A DNA stretch of 64,000 nucleotides from Nitrospirillum sp034653355 (GTDB taxonomy: Bacteria > Pseudomonadota > Alphaproteobacteria > Azospirillales > Azospirillaceae): contig NZ_JAYEER010000004.1 of assembly GCF_034653355.1 (NCBI RefSeq), positions 744,001 to 808,000 of the forward strand, in the 5' to 3' direction. Below are positions 26,552-35,576 of this stretch, one piece after another. The notes below the pieces were generated by a model, which had not been told where the DNA came from, made no database searches, and worked only from the letters and a program-made list of their open reading frames with translations. The position numbers were made by a program, and so were the translations under genes. The first letter of the stretch is position 1, and each line of letters opens with the position of its first letter.

Positions 26552-28013
26552 ACAGGCTTTTCGTCTCCAGATGCTCATCCAGGTGGGCCCGGCCGTATTC
26601 CCGGCCGTAGCCGCTGGCCTTCATGCCGCCCGAGGGCATGGCCGGATCGATGGCGTTGTAGCAGTTGACCCAGACCGATCCGGCGCGCAGGCGCCGGCCC
26701 AGGCGATGGGCCCGGCCCACGTCGCGCGTCCACACTCCGGCGCCCAGGCCGAAGGGGGTGGCGTTGGCACGGGTGACGACCTCATCCTCGGTGGTGAAGG
26801 GCAGGGTGGCCAGGATGGGGCCGAAAATCTCCTCCCGCACCGCGCGCATGTCGTCGCGCGCGTCCACCAGCACGGTGGGCGGGAAGAAGAAGCCCTGGTT
26901 ATAGCCGGCGCCGGTCAGGCGGCCGCCGCCGCTGATGGCCGTGGCGCCGGCGGCCCGGGCGTCGTCCATATGCCCGCAGACGCGGCCCAGCTGGCGGGCG
27001 CTGACCAGGGGGCCCAGATCGGTGTCCGGATCCATGCCGTCGCCGATGCGCAAGGTCTGGGCGATCCGCGCCACCCGCTCGGCGAACTCCCGATGCACGG
27101 ACTGCTCCACGAACAGGCGGGTGCCGGCGCTGCACACCTGCCCGGAATTGGCGAAGGCGGCGATGACAGCGGTGCGGGCGGCCGCGTCCAGGTCGGCGTC
27201 GGCGAAGATGATGTTGGGCGACTTGCCGCCCAGTTCCAGCGACAGCTTCGTCAGGTTGGCGCCCGCGGCGGCGGCGATGGCGCGGCCGGTGGTGTCCGAT
27301 CCGGTGAAGGCCAACTTGTCGATGCCCGGATGGGCCGCCAGGGCGGCGCCCGCCTCAGCCCCGAGACCGGTGACGACGTTGAAGACGCCGGGCGGAACGC
27401 CGGCCTCCTCCGCCAGGCGCGCCAGCATCAGCGGTGCCAGCGAGGCGTCCTCCGCCGGCTTCAACACCAGGGTGCAGCCGGTGGCCAGCACGGGGCCGAG
27501 CTTGAGGACGGAGGCCCACAGCGGCCCGTTCCACGGGATGATGGCGCCGCAGACGCCCACGGGCTCCCGCAGGGTGCAGGCGAACATGTCGGGGTCGGAC
27601 GGCTGGGCCGTCAGCCCTTCGATCCCCCGCGCCATGCCGGCGTAATAGCGCAGCAGATCGACCAGCAGGGCCACGCTGCCGCGCGTGTGCCGGATGGGCG
27701 ATCCCATTTCCAAGGTGTCGATGCGGGCGAAATCTTCCGCATCCCGTTCCAGCAGGTCCGCCAGGCGCAGCAGCAGGCGCTGCCGGTCGGCGGGGGAGAA
27801 GCGGGGCCAGGCGCCATCCTCGAACGCCGTGCGGGCGGCGGTGACGGCGGCGTCGACCTCCCGCGGCGTGCCGCGCGCGACGGTGGCCAGCACCTGGCCG
27901 TTGGCGGGGTTGCGCGTCTCGAAGGTCGCGTCGGTCACCTGCCAGCGGCCGCCGATGAACAGGGCCTTGGGCTGGCCGTCCAGGAAGGGGTGCGCGGGGA
28001 GGGGCGCGCTCAT
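26535..28013 (-). CDS. Aldehyde dehydrogenase family protein
   Basis: 492 residues, NAD(P)+-dependent. The Rossmann segment contains IIPWNGPLW, then FTGSDTTGRAIA, the general-base region LELGGKSPNIIF (Glu) and the nucleophile NSGQVCSAGTRLFV (Cys), with EEIFGPILATLPF and a C-terminal PSGGMKASGYGREYG. It starts with ATG overlapping the stop of the DUF3830 gene (ATGA), although the frame is open for 231 more bases upstream. It probably oxidises an aldehyde intermediate of the pathway. Confidence 0.95.
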   Translation of the reverse strand: MSAPLPAHPFLDGQPKALFIGGRWQVTDATFETRNPANGQVLATVARGTPREVDAAVTAARTAFEDGAWPRFSPADRQRLLLRLADLLERDAEDFARIDTLEMGSPIRHTRGSVALLVDLLRYYAGMARGIEGLTAQPSDPDMFACTLREPVGVCGAIIPWNGPLWASVLKLGPVLATGCTLVLKPAEDASLAPLMLARLAEEAGVPPGVFNVVTGLGAEAGAALAAHPGIDKLAFTGSDTTGRAIAAAAGANLTKLSLELGGKSPNIIFADADLDAAARTAVIAAFANSGQVCSAGTRLFVEQSVHREFAERVARIAQTLRIGDGMDPDTDLGPLVSARQLGRVCGHMDDARAAGATAISGGGRLTGAGYNQGFFFPPTVLVDARDDMRAVREEIFGPILATLPFTTEDEVVTRANATPFGLGAGVWTRDVGRAHRLGRRLRAGSVWVNCYNAIDPAMPSGGMKASGYGREYGRAHLDEHLETKSLWISSR

Positions 28014-28426
28014 GCGCGGGGCCGGAAGCTGATGGCTTGCGCCCCTTCCCACAGGACCTTGCGGCCCAGGGCCGGCAACTGCTGCTGGCCCTCGACGATG
28101 GTCAGGAAGTGGTTGCCGGCCAGCGGGCCCAGCTTGCTGGCGAAGGCGACGCCCCCGTAGGCCAGCAGGATCTCGGTTTCGCTGTAGCCGCCGGGATAGA
28201 AGATGAACTGCCCGGGGGCGGGATGGCGGGTGGCGTTCTCCCATGGCAGGTCATAGGGCGTGTCGCCCATGGGGATCCAGCAGCCCTCGCCGCTCCACCG
28301 CACGTGGATCAGCTTCTCGTCATAGGGCTGCATGGCCAGGAAGCGGGCGCAGGTGACGGGCGCCAGCTCTTCCTCCAACCGGGCGGCGAAGCGAAAGCCG
28401 CCGGCGGTGATGTCGATCAGGGTCAT
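28010..28426 (-). CDS. DUF3830 family protein (cyclophilin-like fold)
   Basis: 138 residues. Recognised by the family pattern HVRWSGEGCWIPMGD, ENATRHPAPGQFIFYPGGYSE and EILLAYGG. DUF3830 proteins have a cyclophilin-like fold and tend to sit in catabolic operons for amides or cyclic imides; no firm activity is known. It overlaps the ALDH start by four bases, and lies 30 bases after the PLP lyase gene. Confidence 0.82.
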   Translation of the reverse strand: MTLIDITAGGFRFAARLEEELAPVTCARFLAMQPYDEKLIHVRWSGEGCWIPMGDTPYDLPWENATRHPAPGQFIFYPGGYSETEILLAYGGVAFASKLGPLAGNHFLTIVEGQQQLPALGRKVLWEGAQAISFRPRA

Positions 28427-28456
28427 GGGATATTCCTAGGGCTTTAGGGCTTGGGG

Positions 28457-29653
28457 TCAGCAGGCAGCGGCCAGGCGGGCAAAGCCCCGTTCCAGGTCGG
28501 CGATCAGATCCTCCGGATCCTCCAGGCCGACATGCAGGCGCAGCGAGGGGCCCGGCGCCTCCCACGTCACGGCGGAGCGCAGGTCGGACGGGTAGGTCGG
28601 CACCACCAGGCTTTCATACCCGCCCCAGCTGTAGCCCAGCTTGAACAGGTCCATATGGTCCAGCATGGCGGCGAACTGCGCGTCCGTGCAGGCGTTCAGC
28701 ACCACGCCGAACAGGCCCGACGCGCCGTCATAGTCGCGCTTCCAGATGGCATGGCCGGGGTCGTCGGGCAGGGCCGGGTACATCACCCGCGCCACCTCCG
28801 GGCGCCGCTGCAGCCACAGGGCCACGCGCAGGGCCGATTCCTGGTGCCGCTTCATGCGCAGCGCCAGGGTGCGCAGGCCGCGCAGGGCCATGTAGACGTC
28901 GTCCGGCCCGCCGCAATAGCCGGAGCCCGAGGCCGTCTTCTTCACCGGGATGAAGGCTTCCTCCGTGCAGACGGCGATGCCCAGCATCAGGTCGGAATGG
29001 CCGGAGATGTACTTGGTGGCGGCGTTGACCGAGACGTCGACGCCATGTTCCAGCGGCCGGAAGCACACGGGCGAGGCCCAGGTGTTGTCCATGATGGTCT
29101 TGATGCCCCGCGCCCGGCACAGCTTGGTGATGGCCGGCACGTCCGTCATCTCGAAGGTCAGGGAGCCGGGGGATTCCAGATAGACGACCTTGGTGTTGGG
29201 CTGGAACAGCGCCTCGATCCCGGCGCCGATGGTCGGGCGGTAATAGGTGATCTCCACGCCGAATTTGCGCAGGAAGTCCTCACAAAAGGCCCGCGCCGGG
29301 CCGTACAGGCTGTCCACGATCAGCAGGTGGTCGCCCGCCGACAGGAAGGCGGTGAGCGACGCGCAGATGGCCCCCAGCCCGCAGGAGGTGGTGACGGCGC
29401 GGTAGCCGCCCTCCAGCAGGGTCACGGCGTCCTCGAAAGCGCGGGTCGTCTCCGTGCCCTCACGGCCGTAGGTGAAGCCGACATAGGCGCCCGAGGCGCG
29501 GTCCCGCCGCGTTTCCAGCAGCGCTTCCACGCTGTCGAACAGGACGGTGGAGCAATGGTAGACGGGCGGATTCACGACGCCGTGATTGGCCTTCGGGTCA
29601 CGGCCCGCGTGCAGGATCTGCGTTTCGCGCCGAAAGCCGCTCAAATCGCTCAT
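28457..29653 (-). CDS. Cystathionine beta-lyase / transsulfuration-type PLP enzyme
   Basis: 398 residues of the Cys/Met metabolism PLP family. The phosphate/substrate region SGAYVGFTYGREGTETTRAFE is near residue 35-55, and the PLP lysine is in SVNAATKYISGHSDLMLG. The end RLHVGLEDPEDLIADLERG is typical. It resembles MetC-like cystathionine beta-lyase, but methionine gamma-lyase or another C-S or C-N lyase is possible. It is co-directional with DUF3830 and ALDH, so a role in releasing a heteroatom from a pathway intermediate is plausible. Confidence 0.9.
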   Translation of the reverse strand: MSDLSGFRRETQILHAGRDPKANHGVVNPPVYHCSTVLFDSVEALLETRRDRASGAYVGFTYGREGTETTRAFEDAVTLLEGGYRAVTTSCGLGAICASLTAFLSAGDHLLIVDSLYGPARAFCEDFLRKFGVEITYYRPTIGAGIEALFQPNTKVVYLESPGSLTFEMTDVPAITKLCRARGIKTIMDNTWASPVCFRPLEHGVDVSVNAATKYISGHSDLMLGIAVCTEEAFIPVKKTASGSGYCGGPDDVYMALRGLRTLALRMKRHQESALRVALWLQRRPEVARVMYPALPDDPGHAIWKRDYDGASGLFGVVLNACTDAQFAAMLDHMDLFKLGYSWGGYESLVVPTYPSDLRSAVTWEAPGPSLRLHVGLEDPEDLIADLERGFARLAAAC

Positions 29654-29697
29654 GTCTCAAGCTCTCCCTGGATAACCATGCCCTAAACGACCATGAC

Positions 29698-30492
29698 TTA
29701 AACGACCATACCGGCATCGACGACGATGTCCTGGCCCGTCATCATCCGCCCGCCCGGGCCCAGCAGGTGCAGCATGGCGGCGGCGACGTCATCCTCGCCC
29801 ACCAGCCGCCCCAGCGCCGTGCCGGCGGTGAAGCGCTTCAGCGGCGCGTCCTCAGGCTCGCCGTTGGCCGCCGCCGACTGGCGGAACAGGCGGCGCAGCC
29901 GTTCGCCGTCCACGCCGCCGGGCGAGATCATGTTGATCGTGACGCCATGCGGTGCCGCGTCCAGCGCGGCGGACCTCACCAGCCCGCGCAGCGCCCATTT
30001 CGAGGCGGCGTAGACGGAGAAGCCGGCCACCCCCTTGTGCCCATAGGTGCCGCCGATAACGATGACCTTGCCGCCGCCGCGCGCCACCATGCCGGGCAGG
30101 GTGGCCGTCAGGCTGTTCAACACACCCAGCACATTGGTGTCGAAGCAGTGACGGTACGTGTCGGCGGAATTGGTCCAGATGGGCGCGCGCGGCGAACTGA
30201 CGCCTGCGGCGCAGATGGTGATGTCCAGCGGGCCCAAGCGTGCCTCGGCCTCGGCGGCGGCGGCCTTCATCGCCTGTTCGTCGGTGACGTCGGCGCTGAG
30301 CGCGCAGACCGGGCCGCCCCGGGCCTGCAGGTCATCGAAGGCGCTCGCCCCCGCGTGCGGATCGCGGCCGATCACGGCGACGGCGCAGCCGGCATCCGCC
30401 AGGGTGCGCGCCAGCATCAGGCCCAGCCCCCGCGTTCCCCCCGTCACCAGTGCGGCTTTGCCCGCCAATGCGCCCGTCAGTGCCCGTTCCAT
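29698..30492 (-). CDS. SDR family oxidoreductase
   Basis: 264 residues. GGTRGLGLM cofactor motif, AAGVSSPRAP, catalytic segment VAGFSVYAASKWALRGLVRSAA and MMTGQDIVVDAGMVV at the end. The catalytic and SPGGVDGERLRR sequences resemble those of the SDRs at 21939 and 38367. ATG 30492 is preferred because it begins MERALTGALAGK; ATG 30528 is possible. It lies 44 bases upstream of the PLP lyase and may share its transcript. Confidence 0.92.
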   Translation of the reverse strand: MERALTGALAGKAALVTGGTRGLGLMLARTLADAGCAVAVIGRDPHAGASAFDDLQARGGPVCALSADVTDEQAMKAAAAEAEARLGPLDITICAAGVSSPRAPIWTNSADTYRHCFDTNVLGVLNSLTATLPGMVARGGGKVIVIGGTYGHKGVAGFSVYAASKWALRGLVRSAALDAAPHGVTINMISPGGVDGERLRRLFRQSAAANGEPEDAPLKRFTAGTALGRLVGEDDVAAAMLHLLGPGGRMMTGQDIVVDAGMVV

Positions 30493-30553
30493 GGTTCGAC
30501 CCGAAATCCCTTTGTTCCATAGAATCACTAATGCGCCGGCAGGGTCGGGAAAA

Positions 30554-30623
30554 AGTGATCATTTGGCCACGGCGCCTGTAGAAAAAAGCACCGCCCCGGC
30601 CTCTTGTGTTGCCGTAATCATCA
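30554..30623. promoter_or_regulatory. Duplicated 70-base regulatory element, copy A
   Basis: Upstream of the ferredoxin reductase gene. It aligns without gaps to 32328-32397, 56 of 70 bases identical by my count. The best-kept parts are the ends (AGTGATCATT and GTGTTGCCGTAATCATCA) and the centre AAAAGCACCG. The two ends resemble each other in opposite orientation, so the element may be a pair of half sites for one regulator, with a promoter inside. Confidence 0.6.
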
Positions 30624-30684
30624 ACAGGACCGCCCGCCAGACCCGGCCGGCGGCGTCACAAGGCCGTTTGGCGGATAGGGTAAC

Positions 30685-31914
30685 ATGCAGCACGACGTCC
30701 TGATCGTCGGCGCTGGGCACGGTGGTGCCCAGGTGGCCATCACGCTGCGCCAGCGGGGTTACACCGGCGGCATCGCCCTGGTCGGGGATGAGCCGGAACT
30801 CCCCTACGAACGCCCGCCCTTGACCAAGGACTACCTGTCCGGCGCCAAGCCGTTCGAGCGCATCCTGATCCGCCCCGCCGCCTTTTGGCAGACGCGCGGC
30901 GTCACCTTGCTGCCGGGGCGGCGGGTGGTGGCGGTGGACGCGGCGGCCCATACCGTGACCACGGCCGGGGGCGAGGTCTTCGGCTATGGCCAGCTGGTCT
31001 GGGCGGCCGGCGGCCAGGCCCGGCGCCTGGCCTGTGCGGGCGGCGATCTGGCCGGCGTGCACACCGTGCGCACCCGCGCCGACGCCGATGCCCTGCGGGC
31101 GGAGCTGCCGGCGGTGGAGCGGGTGGTGGTGATCGGCGGCGGCTATGTCGGGCTGGAGGCGGCGGCGGTGCTGCGCGCGGCGGGCAAGTCCGTCGTCCTG
31201 CTGGAACAGGCGGACCGCGTGCTGGCCCGTGTGGCGGGGGCTGCACTGTCCCGCTTCTATGCGGATGAACACCGCGCGCAGGGCGTGGACCTGCGCCTGG
31301 GCGGCCAGGTGAAGGATATCGTTGGCGACGGGCGGCGGGTGACCGGCGTGCGGCTGGCGGACGGCGCCCTGATCCCGGCGCAGATGGTGGTGGCGGGCAT
31401 CGGCATCACGCCGGCGGTGGAGCCTTTGCTGGCGGCGGGGGCCGAGGGCGGCGACGGTGTCGCGGTCGACGCGTTCTGCCGTACCTCGCTGCCCGATATC
31501 CGCGCCATCGGCGATTGCGCCCTGCACGCCAACGCCTATGCCGACGGCCGGCGCATCCGCCTGGAATCGGTGCAGAACGCCAACGACATGGCGATCACCG
31601 TGGCCAAGGCGCTGACCGGGGCGGCGGAGCCCTATCACGCGGTGCCGTGGTTCTGGTCCAACCAATATGACCTGAAGCTGCAGACCGTGGGCCTGTCGGC
31701 CGGCCATGACGCGGCGGTGCTGCGGGGCGACCCGGCGGCACGCAGCTTTTCCATCGTCTATTTCCGCGCGGGCCGGGTGGTGGCGTTGGATTGCGTCAAC
31801 GCCATCCGCGACTACACCCAGGGCCGCGCCCTGGTGGAGGGTGGTGCCCGCTGTGACCCGGCCGCCGTGGCCGACATCAGCGTTCCGCTGAAGGACCTGG
31901 CCACCGCCGCGTGA
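30685..31914 (+). CDS. FAD-dependent ferredoxin/rubredoxin reductase
   Basis: 409 residues. Two dinucleotide motifs: VGAGHGGAQVAITLR for FAD near the N terminus and VVIGGGYVGLEAAAVLR for NAD(P)H at about residue 150. It also has RPPLTKDYL and the IRAIGDCALHAN FAD motif. It is like putidaredoxin reductase and rhodocoxin reductase, which reduce [2Fe-2S] ferredoxins. The next gene encodes such a ferredoxin, and together they are the likely electron supply of the Rieske oxygenase at 24296. Confidence 0.94.
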   Translation: MQHDVLIVGAGHGGAQVAITLRQRGYTGGIALVGDEPELPYERPPLTKDYLSGAKPFERILIRPAAFWQTRGVTLLPGRRVVAVDAAAHTVTTAGGEVFGYGQLVWAAGGQARRLACAGGDLAGVHTVRTRADADALRAELPAVERVVVIGGGYVGLEAAAVLRAAGKSVVLLEQADRVLARVAGAALSRFYADEHRAQGVDLRLGGQVKDIVGDGRRVTGVRLADGALIPAQMVVAGIGITPAVEPLLAAGAEGGDGVAVDAFCRTSLPDIRAIGDCALHANAYADGRRIRLESVQNANDMAITVAKALTGAAEPYHAVPWFWSNQYDLKLQTVGLSAGHDAAVLRGDPAARSFSIVYFRAGRVVALDCVNAIRDYTQGRALVEGGARCDPAAVADISVPLKDLATAA

Positions 31915-31974
31915 CCGGTTTCATTTCTTGCCTGGTCTTGCCTGGCTTCATTTTTCCTGGGGATAGGGACACCC

Positions 31975-32277
31975 ATGCCGATTATCACCGTTGTCAGCCG
32001 GGACGGCACCGGCCGCGCCGTCGAGATGGACACGGGCACGACCCTGATGGAGGGCTTGCGCGACCATGGCTTCGATGAGGTGCTGGCCATGTGTGGCGGC
32101 TGCTGTTCCTGCGCCACCTGTCACGTCTATGTCGAGCCGGCATCGACGGCGACGGAGGAGGAGGACGCGCTACTGGCCCTGTCCGCGCATCGCCGGGATA
32201 ATTCGCGGCTGTCCTGCCAGATCACGCTGGCGCCGGACCATGACGGCCTGCGGGTGGAAATTCCACCGGAGGATTGA
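31975..32277 (+). CDS. [2Fe-2S] ferredoxin (adrenodoxin/putidaredoxin type)
   Basis: 100 residues. Cluster ligands Cys40, Cys46, Cys49 and Cys81 fit C-x5-C-x2-C-x(31)-C, with the string AMCGGCCSCATCHVYVE. The additional cysteines (43, 44) in the loop are unusual. The GGGGATAGGG stretch before ATG 31975 may be the ribosome site. It follows the reductase by 60 bases and is separated from the next gene by the second copy of the duplicated element. Confidence 0.94.
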   Translation: MPIITVVSRDGTGRAVEMDTGTTLMEGLRDHGFDEVLAMCGGCCSCATCHVYVEPASTATEEEDALLALSAHRRDNSRLSCQITLAPDHDGLRVEIPPED

Positions 32278-32327
32278 TTGGTATTCTGCGAACCGAACCA
32301 AATATTGCGTTGGCGGGATACTGCAAC

Positions 32328-32397
32328 AGTGATCATTCGGCCACGGCGTCGTCAGGAAAAAGCACCGCATTGCCTTGCCGTGTTGCCGTAATCATCA
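32328..32397. promoter_or_regulatory. Duplicated 70-base regulatory element, copy B
   Basis: Upstream of the 2-oxoglutarate dioxygenase gene; see copy A at 30554-30623. The same spacing between conserved ends (52 bases from start of box 1 to start of box 2) is kept, and both copies lie a similar distance before their genes, which argues for a shared regulator and separate transcription of the 32472-37235 unit. Confidence 0.6.
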
Positions 32398-32471
32398 TCG
32401 CAACGGACCGTCCGTCCTGAGCACTGGGCCGCCTGACGGGGTAGGTTCAAAGAATAGTCTCGGAGGTTGAA

Positions 32472-33482
32472 ATGAGCAGAAGCGAACGCAGCGCGGACGA
32501 TATTGCCGCCGCCAGCGCCATTTCCCTGGCTGAATTACCTTTGATCGATTTCGCGCCCTTCCTGTCGGGTGATGCGGCCGCGCGCCGCCGGGTGGCCGCC
32601 GAGATCGCGCACGCCTGTGAGGAGATCGGCTTCTTCTACTTGGCGGGTCACGGTGTGCCGCAGGCGACGGTAGACGGCATCTTCGGCCAAGCCGATGCCT
32701 TCTTCTCCCGCGACAAGGCGGACCGCCACACAGCCATGGCGACGCCGGACTGGTATCGCGGCTGGATCCCCGCGCCGGAGGCCCAGCCCTTGTCGCGCAA
32801 CACCCGCATGTTCGAGCAGTATCGCCTGCAGCACGAATGGCCGGCCAACCCGCGCGACATGCGGCACGCCGACATCTTCGACAAGCCCAACCGCTGGCCC
32901 GACGACATGCCGGCCTTCAAGCAGGCCAGCGAGGACTACCTGGCGGCCATGCTGACCTTCTCCCGCGAGCTGCTGCGCGCCTTCGCCCTGGGCCTGGGCG
33001 TGGCGGAGGACCGTTTCGACGATTGCTTCCATCAGCCGGCCTCGCAGCTGAGCATGAACTACTATCCCCAGCTCCCCATGGATGCGCAGGACGAGGTGTC
33101 CAACATGGTGGCCCACACGGACGAAGGGCCGTTCACCGTCCTGGCGCAGCAGGATGTCGGCGGGCTGGAGGTGAAGCGCCGCGACGGCGTGTGGATCCAG
33201 GCGCCGCCGGTGCACGGTGCCTTCACCATCAATGTCGGCGACATGATGATGTGGTGGTCCAACGGCCGCTTCTTGTCCAACTATCACCGCGTGCGCAACC
33301 GCGACGGCGCCCGCCGCTTCTCCGTGCCCTACTTCGCCAACCCCGATCGCGAGGTCGTTGTGGCCCCGCTGCCCGAGCTGCTGGCGGGTGCCGAGCCGAA
33401 GTACAAACCCGTGCGCGTCGCCGACCATCTGGCCCGCTTCTATTCCACGCTGTCCAAGAATCCCCATGACATCTACAACTGA
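32472..33482 (+). CDS. 2-oxoglutarate/Fe(II) oxygenase (isopenicillin N synthase-like)
   Basis: 336 residues. N-terminal DIOX_N-like part (LPLIDFAPFLSGD; GFFYLAGHGVP) and the catalytic jelly roll with iron ligands His215 and Asp217 (MVAHTDEGPF), His272 (SNYHRVRN) and Arg282 with Ser284 (RRFSVPYF) for 2-oxoglutarate. It probably hydroxylates a pathway compound; the exact substrate is unknown. It leads the unit with HyuA and HyuB and its 3' end overlaps the hyuA start by 17 bases. Confidence 0.93.
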   Translation: MSRSERSADDIAAASAISLAELPLIDFAPFLSGDAAARRRVAAEIAHACEEIGFFYLAGHGVPQATVDGIFGQADAFFSRDKADRHTAMATPDWYRGWIPAPEAQPLSRNTRMFEQYRLQHEWPANPRDMRHADIFDKPNRWPDDMPAFKQASEDYLAAMLTFSRELLRAFALGLGVAEDRFDDCFHQPASQLSMNYYPQLPMDAQDEVSNMVAHTDEGPFTVLAQQDVGGLEVKRRDGVWIQAPPVHGAFTINVGDMMMWWSNGRFLSNYHRVRNRDGARRFSVPYFANPDREVVVAPLPELLAGAEPKYKPVRVADHLARFYSTLSKNPHDIYN

Positions 33483-35571
33483 CCGCGGCCCCTCCACGCC
33501 CAAGGGCGCGCGTATCGGCGCCGACATCGGCGGCACCTTCACCGACATCGTGCTGGAGGTGGGCGACCGCCGGCATTCCACCAAGCTGCTGACCACCTAT
33601 GACGCGCCGGAGCGGGCCTTGCTGGACGGCGTGCGCCTGCTGCTGGACGAGGCGGGCGTGGCGCCGGCCGAGGTGTCGCTGGTGGTGCACGGCACCACGC
33701 TGGCGACCAACGCCCTGATCGAACGGCGGGGCGTGCCCACCGCCCTGCTGACCACCGAGGGTTTCCGCGATGTCCTGGCCCTGGGCAGCGAAAGCCGCTT
33801 CGACCAGTACGACATCGGCATGGAAAAGCCCCAGCCCCTGGTGCCGCGCCGGCTGCGCGTGGGCGTGGCGGAGCGTATGGACGCGCGCGGCCAGGTGCTG
33901 GTGCCGCTGGACGGCGATGCGGTGCGCGCCGCGGCGGCGCAGTGGCGGGAGCAGGGCATCCGCAGCGTGGCCATCGCCTTCCTGCACAGCTACGCCAACG
34001 ACAGCCATGAGCGTCGGGCGGCGGAGATCCTGGCGGCGGAGATGCCGGGCGTCAGCCTGTCGCTGTCGTCGGAGGTCTCGCCCGAGATGCGGGAGTATGA
34101 GCGCTTCTCCACCACCGTCGCCAACGCCTACGTCCAGCCGCTGGTCGATGCCTATCTGCACCGCCTGGATGACAAGCTGAAGGCCATGGGCTTCGGCTGC
34201 CCGCTGTACCTGATGCTGTCGTCCGGCGGCCTCACCACTGTGGAGGCCGCCGCCCGCTATCCCGTGCGGCTGGTGGAAAGCGGACCCGCCGGCGGCGCCA
34301 TCTTCGCGGCGTCGGTGGCGGCGGAGCGGGGCGTGGGCCAGGTGGTGGCCCTGGACGTTGGCGGCACCACCGCCAAGATCTGCCTGATCAACGACGGCAT
34401 GCCCCAAACCTCGCAGGTGTTCGAGGTCGGCCGCGCCCACCGCTTCCGCAAGGGCAGCGGCCTGCCGTTGCGCATCCCGGTGGTGGAGATGGTGGAGATC
34501 GGCGCCGGCGGCGGCTCCATCGCCTCGGTCGACAACGCCGGCCGCCTGGCGGTGGGCCCGCACAGCGCCGGATCCGAGCCCGGGCCGGCGGCCTATGGCC
34601 GGGGCGGCACCCGCCCCACCGTGACGGACGCCGACATCACCCTGGGCCGCATCGACCCGTCGCGCTTCGCCGGCGGCAAGGTCACGCTGAACGCCGGCGC
34701 CTCCCACGACGCCCTGGCGGCCTTGGGCATCTGGGACGGCAAGGCGGAGACGCTGGCCATCGGCGTCAGCGAGATCGTGGACGAGACCATGGCCAGTGCC
34801 GCCCGCGTCCACGCCGTGGAACAGGGCATGACCCTGGACGACCGCAGCCTGATCGCCTTCGGGGGCGCCGCCCCCCTGCATGCCGCGCGCTTCGCCGAGA
34901 AGCTGGGCATCCGCGAGGTCATCATCCCGTCGGGTGCCGGTGTCGGCTCCGCCATCGGCTTCCTGCGGGCGCCGGTGTCCTATGAGATGGCGCGCAGCCT
35001 GACCCTGCGGCTGGATCAACTGGACCTCGACCGGCTTAACAGCCTGCTGGACGGCATGACGGCCGAGGCACGGGCCCTGGTGGAGGCGGGCGCTCCGGGG
35101 GCGGCCCAGGTGGAACGGCGCACCTGCCTGGCCCGCTACAAGGGCCAGGGCTATGAAATCCCCTTCGAGATCCCGGCCCGCACCCTGGTGCCTGAGGATG
35201 TGGACCTGCTGCGCGCGGCGTTCGAGACGGCCTACCGCACCCAGTACGGTGGCGTGACCCTGGACCTGCCCATCGAGGCGCTGATCTGGCGGGTCACCGT
35301 GGGATCGCCGGCCTGGAAGCCTAAGGATAGGGCGGTGGTGACGGCCACCCGCGACGTGGAGGTCACGCAGCGGCGGCCGGTGATCGACCCCGACAGCGGC
35401 GTCGCGCTGTCCTTCGCCCTGGTGCGGCGCGAGGCCATGCGGCCGGGCGACCGGGTGCAGGGCCCGGCGCTGATCACCGAGCGTGAGACCACCACGGTGG
35501 TCTCCCCCCGTTTCGATGCCTGGATGGACGCCAACGGCTATCTCATCCTGACCCGGCGTGAGGAAGGTTAA
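33466..35571 (+). CDS. hyuA: Hydantoinase A / 5-oxoprolinase-like subunit (HyuA)
   Basis: 701 residues. Actin-like ATPase fold of N-methylhydantoinase A: IGADIGGTFTDIVLE at the N terminus, VVHGTTLATNALIER, ESGPAGGAIFAASV, ALDVGGTTAKICLI, AGGGSIASVDNAG and FGGAAPLHAARFAEKLG. With HyuB it opens cyclic amides such as hydantoins or 5-oxoproline using ATP; acetone and acetophenone carboxylases share this fold. The start at 33466 lies inside the end of the dioxygenase gene, which suggests coupling. Confidence 0.94.
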   Translation: MTSTTDRGPSTPKGARIGADIGGTFTDIVLEVGDRRHSTKLLTTYDAPERALLDGVRLLLDEAGVAPAEVSLVVHGTTLATNALIERRGVPTALLTTEGFRDVLALGSESRFDQYDIGMEKPQPLVPRRLRVGVAERMDARGQVLVPLDGDAVRAAAAQWREQGIRSVAIAFLHSYANDSHERRAAEILAAEMPGVSLSLSSEVSPEMREYERFSTTVANAYVQPLVDAYLHRLDDKLKAMGFGCPLYLMLSSGGLTTVEAAARYPVRLVESGPAGGAIFAASVAAERGVGQVVALDVGGTTAKICLINDGMPQTSQVFEVGRAHRFRKGSGLPLRIPVVEMVEIGAGGGSIASVDNAGRLAVGPHSAGSEPGPAAYGRGGTRPTVTDADITLGRIDPSRFAGGKVTLNAGASHDALAALGIWDGKAETLAIGVSEIVDETMASAARVHAVEQGMTLDDRSLIAFGGAAPLHAARFAEKLGIREVIIPSGAGVGSAIGFLRAPVSYEMARSLTLRLDQLDLDRLNSLLDGMTAEARALVEAGAPGAAQVERRTCLARYKGQGYEIPFEIPARTLVPEDVDLLRAAFETAYRTQYGGVTLDLPIEALIWRVTVGSPAWKPKDRAVVTATRDVEVTQRRPVIDPDSGVALSFALVRREAMRPGDRVQGPALITERETTTVVSPRFDAWMDANGYLILTRREEG

Positions 35572-35576
35572 CCGCC

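Noticed and set aside
33229..35019. Long minus-strand open frame across hyuA
   Set aside because: Shadow of HyuA caused by high GC; low-complexity composition and no start context.
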